Shown here one piece after another: positions 37,587-49,923 of a stretch of DNA of 64,000 nucleotides. Under the pieces are notes generated by a model. It saw nothing but the letters and a program-made list of their open reading frames with translations. It did not search any database and was not told the origin of the DNA. The stretch is taken from the NCBI RefSeq assembly GCF_011075055.1, contig NC_058154.1, positions 9,121,620 to 9,185,619 of the forward strand. The letters run 5' to 3'. The position numbers and the translations under genes were made by a program. Each line of letters opens with the position of its first letter. Position 1 is the first letter of the stretch. The DNA is from Mangifera indica. Its lineage: Eukaryota; Streptophyta; Magnoliopsida; Sapindales; Anacardiaceae.

Positions 37587-39095
37587 CTAGCCCATGTAAC
37601 AACAAAAAGATGCTAAGATAATTGATGCTAAAATTCCGGCAACTGTTCCCTCAATGCTAACAGCCCCTTCTGTTCCCCGTGGAACCACTTTAAATGTTGT
37701 AACTAGATACCTGCTCATGATGCACTAACTTGGTCCATTAGAATTCAATATTGGGACATTGTGAAAGCAATATACTCAAACTAATCTTGCTTTCACAAAA
37801 TGCCTTAACTGTACACCAATCTTAGCCCAACAGCTTAAAATGTTGATCCATTTGGGAATCTCTAAATCTGAGCCTATTTTCACCTCACCGGCAACAAGTT
37901 TTAAGTTACAATATAACATGACCCATGTATGGGTATGCAACCATATATGTTTGTACTTCTGTCTGTATATATAATTAATATAAATTCTGGTGCTATCCTT
38001 TAGCTTATTAATCATATTTTTGTTCATTGATATGGATTTACCTGTAGTTTTCCCAGCACTTCGAATGCTGTTAACACCTTTTCAATTAAACCCGATCAAT
38101 TTCAATCCCTAGCCAGTCATTTATTTCCAAACACTTTTTCATCAAGTGAGCTGAAGAAAGTGCCACTCAGACCAAGCAGAACCATACTTAACGTTGTTTT
38201 GCCATATCCCTTCCCTATCTCACTTGAGACAGTATCACTCAACTTAGTACAAAAACTGGAAACAAATCCGAGCTGCCAAAGCCGATAAAATGCCTTTCCC
38301 CCTACTCCATATATTGAAAGAAATGCAAAGACACAACCAGCAGCACTGGAACTAACAACACTACCTGGACCTCTTTTTCCTTTCCTCTTTTCGGCAACCC
38401 CTTGTGCTTCCTTTTGATCCATTTTTAATTTCGTTGCTGCAGTACTCTGAGAGACATAAAAAGACCACTCAGCCCATGACATAAAGGCATGTAAAAGAGC
38501 AGAAACATGGCAATCCCTGCCAGTCAAACTTATAATTGGAAGAAAAAAGAACCATAAAATCTCTATAATTCCGATGCTTAAGCAGTGTTCTAAAATTTAT
38601 GCTTCCCAATTTTCAACTTTCAGAAAGCCTATTACTCCTAAGACAGCAACTCATCGTCTAGTACCAGCAACAACATTCTTTCACAAAGTATATCAGCAGT
38701 CAAGTATTAAAGCCAATACATGTATATTTATTTACAATAAAACTATGTGTATCTATTTTTAGTACACAATTTGTATACACAGATTAGGTGTTATCATATG
38801 ATTGGATGTTTCTTTATCATATAATAACACATATTTTAAAATTACCTAATTACATGATGATACAACATTGTGTACATAAATTATGTATAAAAATGAGTAC
38901 ATATAGTATTGCTCATTTACTTATGAACAATGGCATATTATAACTATTCTTATTTTTGTAACACTAGGGATATTTTTTTATATAATTTCTAGTGAATGAA
39001 ATTCAAATCGAAGAGATTAAAACATACTAATAAAAGCTATCATAAAATATATAGTCAAGTACTAACTTCCCTCTGTAGTCAAAAACCAGAAGAAC
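37587..39095 (-). pseudogene. VTE6: VTE6-like copy B, exons 3 and 2 (3'-truncated)
   Basis: Exon 2 (38446-38193) is full length and includes the 47 nt missing from copy A: KRKGKRGPGSVVSSSAAGCVFAF followed by GFVSSFCTKLSDTVSSEIGKGYGKTT, a strongly conserved DUF92 stretch. Exon 3 (37710-37587) reads YLVTTFKVVPRGTEGAVSIEG but its last codon is TAG where copy A has CAG. The sequence then diverges at the duplication edge, so the last two exons of the family are absent. The matching exon 1 is 18 kb away at 57376-57867, beyond the inserted retrotransposon. A palindromic MITE follows at about 38745-38930 within intron 1. Confidence 0.85.
38745..38930. mobile_element. Palindromic AT-rich MITE copy
   Basis: The two halves mirror each other: TTTTTAGTACACAATTTGTA with GTTATCATATGATTGGATG on one side, AATTACATGATGATACAAC and TACATAAATTATGTATAAAAA on the other. 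Copy A has no such insertion at the corresponding place, so it arrived after the duplication. Confidence 0.65.
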
Positions 39096-39990
39096 TGTGA
39101 AGAAGAGGCTCAGTCCAACGTTGTGTTTGAGGCCCAATTTCAGTCAAATGTGAAGCAGCCCAATATTCATGAATTCTAAATAAAAGTTCTCAAGACGGTG
39201 AGTTTTGGCTTAATATAAAATGCATACTTGAGAAGCTTCCAAGTACATGAAGATCAGAAAGCATCTTCAGCAGTTTTCTTTTATCTTCTACATTTTTTTC
39301 TTCTCTTTTCAGTTTTGATTCCAACTTGTTAAAGTGAGTTAATTTTGAATCAACGACCATGATGTAATTAGTTAGTTACTGCCAGCTTGGCATCTCAATT
39401 GTTGTATAAAAACCACAGACTGATTTATCAAAATGTAATGAAGATTTCTAAGGAATATTTAAAAACCTTATGTCCTGTGTACCCTAATTTCTTGTTAATA
39501 TATAATGAGAAGATTGAATATTATATTACACAAAACCAATTGACTTGTGTTAAAATCTAATCTACACACTTGTATAACACTTACTTATATTGCATTTATT
39601 AGATGTGAGACTTTAATTTCCAACACTCTCGCTTAAGTACAACTACCTAGGCTGCCAGACCAGTCATTTGGCTCATCCGATTTTTGTTTGGGCACGTTGT
39701 CACTTGTATCCAGGAACAGTTTAGACTGTTAGATTTGTCGTTTGACTTTTACTCTAATACCATGTTGAAAATATGTATTGGACTTACAAGTGTGAAGATT
39801 GAAACTCATATTGTTAATTTGGCATTTTAGTTGTATAAAAACTACAAATTGGTTTATCAAAGTGTAATGAAGATTTCTGAGGAATATTCAAAAACTCTAT
39901 GTTTTGTGTGCCCTAATTTCTTGTTCACAAGATTAGCCATCTTTTGATTCATTGAGTCCTTGTGTTTTTTAACACTCTCAAAATCTTTCA
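39096..39990 (+). repeat. 5' LTR of copia A (895 bp)
   Basis: Starts TGTGAAGAAGAGGCTCAGTC and ends AAAATCTTTCA. It is much longer than the 3' LTR because the latter has lost its middle. Within it, about 39410-39500 and 39835-39930 are similar (ATGAAGATTTCT(A/G)AGGAATAT, CCCTAATTTCTTGTT), flanking a stretch that looks inserted. Confidence 0.88.
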
Positions 39991-40002
39991 TGGTATCAAA
40001 GC
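39991..40002 (+). other. Primer-binding site of copia A
   Basis: TGGTATCAAAGC directly follows the LTR; it matches the tRNA-iMet-complementary TGGTATCAGAGC at all but one base. Confidence 0.85.
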
Positions 40003-40249
40003 ATATGACTCGTGTCTAATGACTTAAGATTCGAGATTGTTCACAACAGGGAGTCTGATGACTCCTAAATAGAGGTCGATTAGTGGAGAGTCTAGCAAAA
40101 CAGCTTTAGTGAGCTTCAACATTTTTCCAATCTCAAGTCCACAAGCTACATCTCCAAAGTTAAGCAAGAACAATTATTGGTACTGGTGAGCTCAAACCTT
40201 TTACATAATAGGAGCCCATGTTTTGAGGAAGCATCTTACAGGTTTAGTC

Positions 40250-41060
40250 TTGTGCCTTGCCCTATTTATGCTTACTAGTTCTGATGTTGCTTTAAAAGAT
40301 TCTAAATAACCAAACCTTAATTGCTTTGTTTGGAAATGGTTTGATGAATTATTGATGAGTTGGTTACTTGCGTCAATGTTAGAAGATATGTTTGGTATTA
40401 TAGAAAATTGCCTGATTGCTAATGAAGTGTGGAATACCTTAGAGCAGTATTTTATGATTAAGTCTAAAGTAAAAGTTGCTAGTCTTAGGAGTACATTATA
40501 GAATTTTAAGAAAGGAAATCTTTTTGTGTAAAAGTATATTAGGAGAATTAAGGAAATGTATGATACTTTAGTCGCATATAGTCAAAAAATAACAAAAGAC
40601 AAATTGATTAATTTTGTTATAAATGGCTTGAGACCAAAATTTGAGCCCATAATTGCCATTACTATGACCAATCTAGCTTCATCAAATGAGAAAGTTTGTT
40701 TAGCATATGTTAAGTTCGCAGAAGTATAAGCAAAGACTTAGTAAAATTCCCGTTTTTTCTTATGACTATAGGGGTATTACAACCAATCTAGTCAATAGAG
40801 GTATGATAAGAGGTGATATAAATGTATTGTATTCTAATTCCAACTTAGGACAAATTGTTGGTGTAGAGAGAAGTGGGCAGAAGCCATTCAGACCTATGGC
40901 AAATGACAATAACTCCTATACACAAGGTAAAAGGTAAAGGAAGATATTCTAACAACCCAAGGTTATTTGTCAATTGTGTGGGAAAGCTGGTCATATGACC
41001 CTACAATGTTATCATAAGTTTGATGTTACATTTTTAGGGCAAAGGGAAAGCCAAAAGAGC
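40250..41060 (+). pseudogene. Copia A gag
   Basis: One frame reads SWLLASMLEDMFGIIENC, then VWNTLEQYF and KVKVASLRSTL, the conserved copia gag (UBN2) pattern. After several stops comes a CCHC zinc knuckle CQLCGKAGHMTLQC near 40970-41010. Start codon and intact frame are lost. Confidence 0.75.
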
Positions 41061-41329
41061 AATAATGACAACATGGTTAATGTTGCTTGTCTTGTTGTGT
41101 CTAGTCCAATTCCAATTGTCTTTGCATATTATTGTCCTTACTAGTCTTAACAACCATTAGTGTACTCTTAGTTTCAATCATCACAATTACAATAACCACA
41201 AGTGTATTCACAGTTTTAGCCACTATAGTTAGTATTACACAATCATCAAGGTAGAGATGAAGTGTCATAGAATCAACTAGTCCCTATTTCTAATCAAGCA
41301 ATAGCCCACGTAGTATAGCAAACAAATGT

Positions 41330-42558
41330 GAAAGGTAGTACAACTTCTTGTATATCTGATTGTTCTTCCAAATCTTATTATGCATGTCCAAGTATTATAG
41401 AGGATTTGAGTTCGTATATGGACTCAAGAGCATCTGATCATGTCATCTCTAAGGTTGATCAACTGGCCATTAAAAAGGATTATGTGAGATCTCAACAGCT
41501 CCAAGTTAGGAATGGTGAGTGTTTAAAGATTTCTTATATTAGTTTTGTTTCTTTGCCTACATCATTTTATAATAAGTTTCTACATTTAAAAAAGGCCAAA
41601 TGACTATTTCCCACCCAAGGTTTGATGTTTTCTCAAATGTCCCCCTTTTAACTATGGAAACACCAAACACCCACCTATGTCCGGTTAAATTTAACAGAAT
41701 CCTAACGCATGAAAATTTTATCTCTTTTTGCCCCTTTAAACTTTAAAAACTAAAATCTTTCCTCAGCCTAAGTTTTAAAAAATGGTAGTTTCACCCTAGG
41801 GTTTGGTTTTGAAATTTTCGACGATCATTCCAGCTCCATTGTCGACGATCTCTCCCTCCCGAAGCACTTTCTCCTTCCAACGATCTGTTTCCTCCTATTT
41901 GCATTGTCGATCGATATCAGAGATGCCTTGGGAGATGAAGACGAAGCCATCTTCTTCGTTTGGGAAGATGGTCATCTTCCCAGAGGTCTTCTTCTGGGAA
42001 GACGACGACTTTGTCTTCATCTGGGAAGACGAAGAACTTCGTCTTTCCTGAAGAAGTTTTTCATCTCTCAAGGCATCTCTGACGTCGATCGATAATGCAA
42101 ATAGGAGGAAACAGATCGTCGAAGGAGAGGGTGCTTTGGGAGGGAGAGACCATTGGCAATGGAGTTGGAACGATTGTCGGAGATTTCAAAACCAAACCCT
42201 AGGGTGAAACTATCATTTTTTAAAACTTAAGCTGTGAGAAAATTTTAGTTTTCAAAGTTTAGGAGGGCAAAAACAGATTATATTTTAGTTTATTTTTTAA
42301 TATTATAGAGAAAATGACGATTTTACTCTTATTATCGTTAATTTTAACTACTCATGGGTGGGTGTTTGGTGTTTTCATAGTTAAATGGGGGACATTTGAG
42401 AAAACATCAAACCTTGGGTGGGAAATAGTCATTTGGCTTTTAAAAAACATACTATATGTACCAAAAATAACCAAAAACCTGTTAAGCATTTCCAAGTTTA
42501 CTAAAGATAATGATATGGTTGTTGAATTCCTAAGTGACTTTTGCTTTGTGTAGGACAA
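41330..42558 (+). pseudogene. Copia A protease region, split by a MITE
   Basis: YMDSRASDHV at about 41418 is the degenerate active-site motif, with Arg where Gly of DSGAS is expected. The frame resumes at 42448 with ILYVPKITKNLLSISKFTKDND, the hallmark copia stretch downstream of the protease. Confidence 0.8.
41594..42438. mobile_element. MULE-type MITE, complete (845 bp)
   Basis: Near-perfect terminal inverted repeats of roughly 85 bp: left GGCCAAATGACTATTTCCCA and right TGGGAAATAGTCATTTGGC(T). Flanked by the 9-bp duplication TTTAAAAAA (41585-41593 and 42439-42447). The centre has repeated GAAGACGA/TCTTCGTC motifs. Open frames within (such as 41803-42051) are not genes. This is the best-preserved member of the family in the window. 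Confidence 0.9.
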
Positions 42559-43832
42559 TGTTAGTGTGTGAAATTTCATATTTTTCGGCATCTAATTTCC
42601 TGGATTTGTGGTATTTAATTTATCAATTATTCGATTAATTGTTTGTTTTAGGAAATTGGGTATCTAAGAAAAGATACGAAATAAAAAGAATTTAAAGTTG
42701 TCAAGTATCAAGATGGAAAGACGACGAAATACATAGGAGATGACTGATTGTGAAAAAGAGAGAATCTCGCTATTTATTGAGAAATTAACAGTTAGAGACT
42801 TAATTGACAATTGGAGGAAATTCAAGGCCTTTGGATGATATTTGGCATAAAATTTTTTTTCTTAATGACTGAAGTAAACTTGGCACTATAAAAGGGAAAA
42901 CTACTTCGTATTTTAGGGATCTGCTTAGCATCCTTTTTTTTCAAAAATAAACATAGTCGTAGCCCTTGACTGGTTCTTCTTCAATTAGCATAGAATTTTT
43001 TATTTTAATTTTCTATGAAGCCATGAACATGAAAATGAGTGGCTAACTCTTTTCTTTAGTTGAGTAATCAAGATCATGGTTCTACGACGATTGTGAGATC
43101 TCTTTTACCTGTTCTTTTGTTTTAAATATTTAATTTATTCCTGATTTTATTTATTGTTGTCTTGTTCAATTAAATATGAGACGTCTTATTTACTTTGGAT
43201 TAAAAATAACTTTACTAGATTAAATTATTGAATTCGTAATTGTTTGATGATTTAATCATAAGTGGCTAACTAGCATGCTTGGTGAAGTAGAATCGCCACT
43301 GTATGTTAGTGGAATAGGTTAATCTAATTTAAACAAAAATAGCGTCTATGTTTTGTTGATTAGAATTGGTGGCTTTTCTAATTTTTAATTCTATTTTCAA
43401 TTTAAATTCTAAGATTGTATCTATAACTAATTGAAAAACAAAAGAAGTAATTAAAGAATGTTTCTTAATTACCGACACCCAAGGAAAAACAGAACAACAA
43501 GTGTCTTGATATTTCATAACTGGTTTATTTAAAAGGAAAGATTAATCTTTTTATCAATGATCAATTGAATTGAACCATACCTGAATTACTTGGCCAGAAC
43601 TCACCTTATTATTGTTTCAATCTAATTTTCTGATTGCTTTGATTATTTAATTCTGAATTAATTTATTTTTGTTTATTTGGTAGGATTAGAAACAACAAAA
43701 TCCCCCTTACTTTATTTTGTTAGATTTAAGATAAATAGTCCAATTTCTGTAGATATGACTCTATTTGCCCTATTTACAAGTTTTTATTGAGAGAGTAGAA
43801 AATTTTATTTTTGGTGGATTCGACACCCATCA
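42559..43832. mobile_element. Probable solo LTR (1274 bp)
   Basis: TGTTAGTGTGTG...CACCCATCA has the TG...CA ends of an LTR, carries no internal coding region, and is flanked by GACAA (42554-42558) and AACAA (43833-43837), a 5-bp duplication with one change. Excising it restores the copia frame from CFV to KDGLYSF. The lineage is not identifiable from the LTR alone; Gypsy is likely from its length. Confidence 0.7.
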
Positions 43833-43837
43833 AACAA

Positions 43838-44816
43838 GGCCATTAGGATTGTGCTACTTTAAGGAGTGTTTAAAGATGGGTTGTATAGTTTTAAGTGCTT
43901 TTTGTTCTTGTGTCCAACCATTATCTTACAAAGCCTAACCTATCTTCTTAATGTTTGGCAATGAAAGCACCAGAAGTGTCAAGGCTATTGTTTATAATAA
44001 AAATAGTTTCTTAGCAAACAAATTTGATACTGATATATGACCTTAGAAACTTGGACATCCATATGAGAAAGCCATGAGAATTGTTTTTAAACAGTTGAAT
44101 GTGAATGGTAATTTTCAGAATATTTCCTTTTGTAAAGATTGCCACTATGGTAAGCACCATCAAAGGCACTTTCTCATCTCTCAGTCTAGGGCTAAGAAAG
44201 CCCTAGAGTTAGTACACAATGATGTATGGGGTTCAACACTTGTCGTGTCAAGAGAGGGTTTTAGATATTATGCCATTTTGTTGATGATCATACTAGGTAC
44301 ACATGGTTATTTCCTTTAAAATCAAATGTTGAGGTTGCAGCTGTGTTTAAATTCTTTCATAAGGTAGTAGAAAGACAACTTGAAACCAAACTTAAAACAA
44401 TGCAAATTGACTTGGTAGGGAGTATAGAAGTATTACCTTATTTTCAAGAACATAGGATAGAATATAGAATGTTTTGCCTTTATACACACCAACAACATGG
44501 GAGAGTCAAGTGTGAGCATAGATATATAGTACAGATAAGTTTGGTTTTATTGTCACAAGCCTGTATGCCATTGAAATTTTAGTGGGAGACCTTTCAAACT
44601 TTTGTTTACTTGATCAACAGACTGCCTTCAGCTACCCTATTGAATAAAAACCCTTATTACCTTATGTTTCATAAGCAGCTAGATTATTTGTACTTGAAAC
44701 CTATTGGTTGTGCATGCTTTCCTTTTTGAGACCTTATAATCAACAAAAATTTGGCTTTCACACTAAAAAATGTGTGTTTCTAGGCTACAACTTGAAACAC
44801 AAAAGATATAAATGCC
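43838..44816 (+). pseudogene. Copia A GAG-pre-integrase and integrase
   Basis: KDGLYSF is followed by KLGHPYEKAMRIVFKQL, the CKDCHYGKHH zinc-binding pair and ALELVHNDVWGSTLVVSREGFRYY, where the second Asp-containing core motif begins. Later NRLPSATLLN and KPIGCACFPF, then KKCVFLGYN, close the integrase. Stops and frameshifts split it into several pieces. The hAT transposon interrupts it just after LGYNLKHKRYKCL. Confidence 0.82.
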
Positions 44817-45086
44817 TTAGTAGTTAGTCCTGGCCACGGGCCGGTTTGGCCCGTGAACCGGACCGAAACCGGCCCGGCTAAACCCGGAACCGGAACCGAC
44901 AGACTCGGAACCGGCAGTGAACCGGAACCGAAACCGTGGCTCTACGGTTCGGTTCCGGTTCACATAAATTGAAACCGTGGAACCGCCGGTTCACACCGGT
45001 TTATGAACCGGCGGTTTACTGTGCTGAACCGAAAAAAATTTGAAAATTTTTTGAAATTTTTTTAATTTTTTTTTGAATTTTATTTA

Positions 45087-45201
45087 AAAAGGCAACGGTT
45101 CCCTGCGCAGGGAACCGTTGCCTTTTGAAGAAAATTTGCAGGGGACCGTTGGTCCCCTGCAATTTTCAGTGAAGTTGCAGGGGACCGTTGGTCCCCTGCA
45201 A
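45087..45201. repeat. Three perfect palindromes in the hAT leader
   Basis: 45087-45126 is a perfect 40-bp palindrome with arms AAAAGGCAACGGTTCCCTGC. At 45136-45162 and again at 45175-45201 stands the same 27-bp hairpin, arms TTGCAGGGGACC around GTT. They lie 370-490 bases upstream of the transposase ATG. Confidence 0.95.
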
Positions 45202-45570
45202 TTTTTTGAAATTTCAATTTACCCCCCTATTTCTAATTTTTTTCAAAAATTTTTTTTTCTATATATACCCCTTTAAATTCTATTCTCTCAAATCTCAATC
45301 TCTCTACTCTCTCACTCAATCCTTCAAACTCTCATTCTCATTCTTTAAACTCTTAATATTCTCTCAATCTTTCAATTCAATTAAATTTTCTTAAATTTAA
45401 TTAAATTCTTTCTTATTTTTTTATTAATTTCAATTTCAATTTTTTTTATACAATTCATAATTAATTATAGAATTTATTTCTATAATTAATTTTATTTATT
45501 ATTATTTTATTATCTTTTATAATTAATCATATAATTTATTTATATAATTAATTTTATTTATTATCAAAAA

Positions 45571-47685
45571 ATGGCAAGTAGTGGAAATTCTTCCGGTTCA
45601 CGAAGATTTGGTCAATATTCACATATATCAAATGTGAATGAAAATCAATTTATAGATGATTTTCATTCACAAGAAAGTGAAAACCAATATGAAGAGGTGG
45701 AGCAACAACAACAACATCAACAACAAATGGAGATGGAACAACAATCTCAAAAAATTCCTACATCCGATATTTTCAAAATTCATTTCAAGAAAATGCAAAA
45801 GGAAGATGGTAATTTTGATGTTGCTTGCAATTATTGTAGGCGAATTTACAAATTCAAACAAGGAGGTGGATACGGAACATTCAAAAGGCACTTGGAGTCA
45901 AAACATCCGGAAAAAATGGGACAAAGCCGAGGTCAAACACAAATAACCGGGTATGGTTCTTCTACACACAAATCTTTATTTATGTATAGTGATAATAAAA
46001 GTAAAGAAGAATTTGCAAAAATGGTAGCAATAGATCATTTAGCATTTAGTTTTGGTGAAAATTTAGGTTTTAATAATTATTGTAAAACTGCATTAAATCC
46101 TGCATATAAAACTATTCCAAGAAATACATTAAAAAGAACATTATTTAGTTTATATAAAAAACAAAAAAAAGAGTTAATTCAATTTTTTACAAATTTTAAT
46201 GGACGTGTATCTCTATGTAGTGATATTTGGAGTGACCATTGACAAGTTCACTCTTATATGGGTATAACTTGTCATTGGATAGATGATGATTTTCTATTAC
46301 AAAAAAGAATTTTATCATTTAGGATGTTTGATGAACGACATACGGCTGATAATATTTATAAAATAATTAAAGGAATATTAGAAGAATATAAATTACTTTA
46401 TAAAATTTTTTCAATTTCATTTGATAATGCACGTTCAAATACTGCCTCAATAAATAAATTAATTGAAATTTGCAGACCTAATTTAGGTGGTAGATTTTTT
46501 CATATTAGATGTGCATGTCATGTGTTAAATTTATGTGTACAAGATGGTTTAGAATGTCTTAATAATTTTATTAGTCCAATAAAAATAGCAATTTCATATT
46601 TATGGACACATCCCCAAATTATGAAAGAATGGGGTAAATTTTGTAAACAACATAATAAAAGACCAAAAAGATTTCCTAAAGATGTGCCGACTCGTTGGAA
46701 TTCAACATATGAATTACTCAACGAGTCATTTGATTATAAGGATTTATTATGCTCATTTATTTCACAAAATGTGCCACAAATTATATTATATCCCCAACAT
46801 TGGGATATTTGTTCAAAAATTTTAAATGTATTAAGAAATTTTAATAATGCAACATATACTTTAAGTGGGGTTTATTATCCCACTTCTCATTTATTTTTAA
46901 ATGAAGCTGTTAATATTATTGGAGCTTTACAAGAAGCCGAACAAGATATTCTTTTACAAGAAGCTGTTTCTTTAATGAAAACAAAATGGTTAAATTACTA
47001 TAAAATAATTCCAGAACTTTTTCTTGTTGCATGTTTTTTTGATCCTAGATTTAAATTAGATGGTGTCACAGATTATTTGACATTATATTATGAATGTTTG
47101 CAATTAGATGAAGTTAATATTCCATTAACTATAACTAATATTATGAATTTAATTAAAGAAATTTATGCTGAATATGCATTAATTTATGGTGGTTCTTCTT
47201 CCTCTCTACCACCTATTGCCCCATCATCAACCCAAAATATGAGTTATGGTGATCGTATTATGATGCAAAGGGGCAAAAGACCAAGAGGAACATTAGGCTC
47301 CACCTCGGAGCTTGATATTTATTTAACTACTATTTTTGAGTTTGGTGACAGCAATATAGGTAAAGACTTTCCAGTTTTAGAATGGTGGAGTCGACACGCA
47401 TCAACTTTTCCAATATTGACAGCTATTGCTAAACAAGTTCTAGCAGCACCGGTATCAACTGTCGCAGTAGAACAAGCTTTTAGTCAAGGGGGTAATATAT
47501 TGGATGAGAGACGATCAAGTTTGGCTCCCGAATCTATTGAAGCTCAAGTATGCATGGACGATTGGACAAGAGCCGAATTACGACAACAAGAAATAAAAGT
47601 AGACTTCAATGAAGAATCGCTTGATTTAACTACAGATAGTTCGATGACGACGGGAAATAATACTCAAGATAGTGGAGGTGAATGA
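45571..47685 (+). pseudogene. hAT transposase (BED zinc finger, RNase H-like core, hATC domain) with one premature stop
   Basis: A single frame of 705 codons from the ATG at 45571 is broken only by TGA at 46240-46242, directly after IWSDH, where hAT transposases usually have Trp. Residues about 68-115 form a BED zinc finger (CNYCRRIYKF ... HLESKH). The middle carries the hAT core: LCSDIWSDH near the first catalytic Asp region, FSISFDNARSN, CACHVLNLCVQDGL and DVPTRWNSTYELL. The C-terminal hATC dimerisation domain is complete: FPVLEWWSRHASTFPILTAIAKQ and VSTVAVEQAFSQGGNILDERRSSL. About 704 residues is normal for the Ac/Tam3 type. A Gln-rich stretch lies near residue 45-60. Apart from the stop it looks recently functional. 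Confidence 0.93.
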
Positions 47686-48108
47686 TAAGGTAAGGGGGTA
47701 CTGCCAGCTATTAGATATGCAAAGGTAAGAGAACTACGTAGGCTTTGATTCTTCTAAACCCCAAGAAGATACGTAGGAAGCTTAATTGAAAAATTAAGTC
47801 CAAGCCTTTCTTTTAAATTTCAATTATTGTAATTAATAATTTAAAAATTAAATCAAGATCATGTATTAGAATTGATGGTTCAATATCGGTTTCGAATCGA
47901 AACCGTCGGTTCCGAATCAAAACCGTCGGTTTCGAACCGAAACCGTCGGTTCCGAACCGGGGCCATGAACCGGAACCGACGGTTTCGAACCGTGGACGAA
48001 CCGTCCTGTTACGGTTTCGGTTCAGGGTCCTTATATTTTCGAACCGTGAACCGGCGGTTCCGAACCGAAACCGGTGGTTCATGAACCGTGGCCAGGTCTA
48101 TTAGTAGT

Positions 48109-49890
48109 GATGAAAGATTATATATCTCAACCTCTATAAAGTTTAATGAAAGGGAATATCCATTTAAGTCTGATCAAACCTTTAAAAATCAATTTGAATC
48201 TAGTTAAGTTCTTTCTCTTCAGTGTCATCCTATGGGATATTCCAACCATTACAGTTTCATAATAAAAACACCAATCATGCAGTCTCTGAAATGAGTACTC
48301 CTAAGTCTAACATTCCTAACTCACTGACTCCTAAGCCTACAATTGTCACTTAAAAGGACTTTGCAACCACAGTACAACCTAATACAACCATTGAACCTTA
48401 CAAAACTCCCTGTATCACTGAACATCACAAAACCAGCCCTATTGAACCTATTGTACCATCTGATTAATACTTGAAAATGAATCAACCTTTACATACCCAA
48501 CTACCCAAACATAATTCTCTTTGCATATCTTTATCATTAGACACTCACACTTCACTGCAGGAAGTTGTTGATCTTCCACATGCTCTTAATATGGCTACTG
48601 ACAAATCTGTTGGAAAATTATGCATCCTATGCTACCTAAGGCTAAAACAAGACATCTACCACCATCTAGAAAGTTTTTCCTTTGTTATTGAATCTATTAT
48701 TAGAGAGCCTACTAGCACAACAAAGGCTTTAAGTCATCCAGATTGGTATAAAGCAATGCAAGTGGAATATGAAGCCTTAATGAAAAATTTTACTTGGGAA
48801 TTGATTCCTTCTAAGGCTGATCAACACCCAGTAGTGCATAAATGGGTGTATAAAGTAAAACTCAATGCAGATGGGACCTTTCAGAAGTTAAAAGCTAGAT
48901 TAATGGCTAAGGGATTTCAACAAACCCTAGGCATAGACTTCTTTGATACTTTTAGTCCAGTAGTCAAGACTGTCACTATAAGAATTACTCTAACTTTAGC
49001 AATTTCCTTTAGCTAGTCAGTGCATCAAGTAGATATCAATAATGCATTTTTGAGTGGAGACTTGTAGGAGAAGGTATACATGAGTCAATCGCAAGATTTT
49101 GTCAATATAGAAAAACCACAATTTGTATGCAAGCTCAAAAAGACACTTTATGGGTTGAAACAAGCTCTTAGGTTGGGGTGTGTATGGTTTCGTTTGGTGT
49201 AGTCTGAGAGATTTTTCAAACCAAACTGAAAAAATGGATTGAAAATTTTTTAGACTAAACTAAACCATTTTAGGTTTCAAGCCAAACTAAAAAGATATAT
49301 TTTGGTTTTGTTTGAATTACAGTTTGAACCTTAATTATTAGTAGATTTTATGATATAACACAATGCAGATAGAAAACGATACATATCATAAGTTGTATCG
49401 AATTAATACGATACAATGAATGTATTATATAATACAATACGTATCCTATGATATGATACATATTTCTTATACGAATTGATACCCTTTTTTTAGAAAATAA
49501 ATCTATTAGAGGTGTATATGAAAAATTTTATAATATTAAAGGTATTTGTGATATTTTTCAAAATAATGACCTCTCAATTATAATATTTTATCAGTAATTT
49601 ATTATTTTAATTTTTAGAAGGTGTATCATGTAATATGATACATAATATGGTAAATTGAGTTTTTGATATATTATATGATACACAAGTAAACTATTATACT
49701 TTGAAAATTTTAAAATCATTTATATATATATAATTTAATAAAATTAGTTGAATTATAGTTTTCTGAAACATAATATACACATATAAAATAAATATAAAAT
49801 ATATATACAATATATATGTACAAAAAATAACAAAATAAATATGAAAAACAAATTGTACACCTAATTATTTGTTAGAAAATTTTGTCAAAC

Positions 49891-49923
<33 letters not shown>

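Larger units (their letters stand above)
44817..48108 (+). mobile_element. hAT transposon with 8-bp target duplication
   Basis: The element is 44825-48100 (3276 bp) with ends TAGTCCTGGCCACGG and the complement of CCGTGGCCAGGTCTA, flanked by a perfect 8-bp duplication TTAGTAGT (44817-44824 and 48101-48108). Both subterminal regions hold many GAACCG/CGGTTC repeats, as usual for transposase-binding ends of hAT elements. It is inserted in copia A integrase and contains a single large gene. Confidence 0.95.

Noticed and set aside
40707..40937. 76-codon open frame considered as a separate small gene
   Set aside because: It is part of the degenerate gag of copia A, just before the zinc knuckle.
41803..42095. 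Open frames of 63-82 codons rich in Trp, Glu and Asp
   Set aside because: They lie wholly within the MITE centre and come from repeated GAAGACGA motifs.
47813..48084. Open frames on both strands rich in RNR and RFGT repeats
   Set aside because: They translate the GAACCG subterminal repeats of the hAT element.
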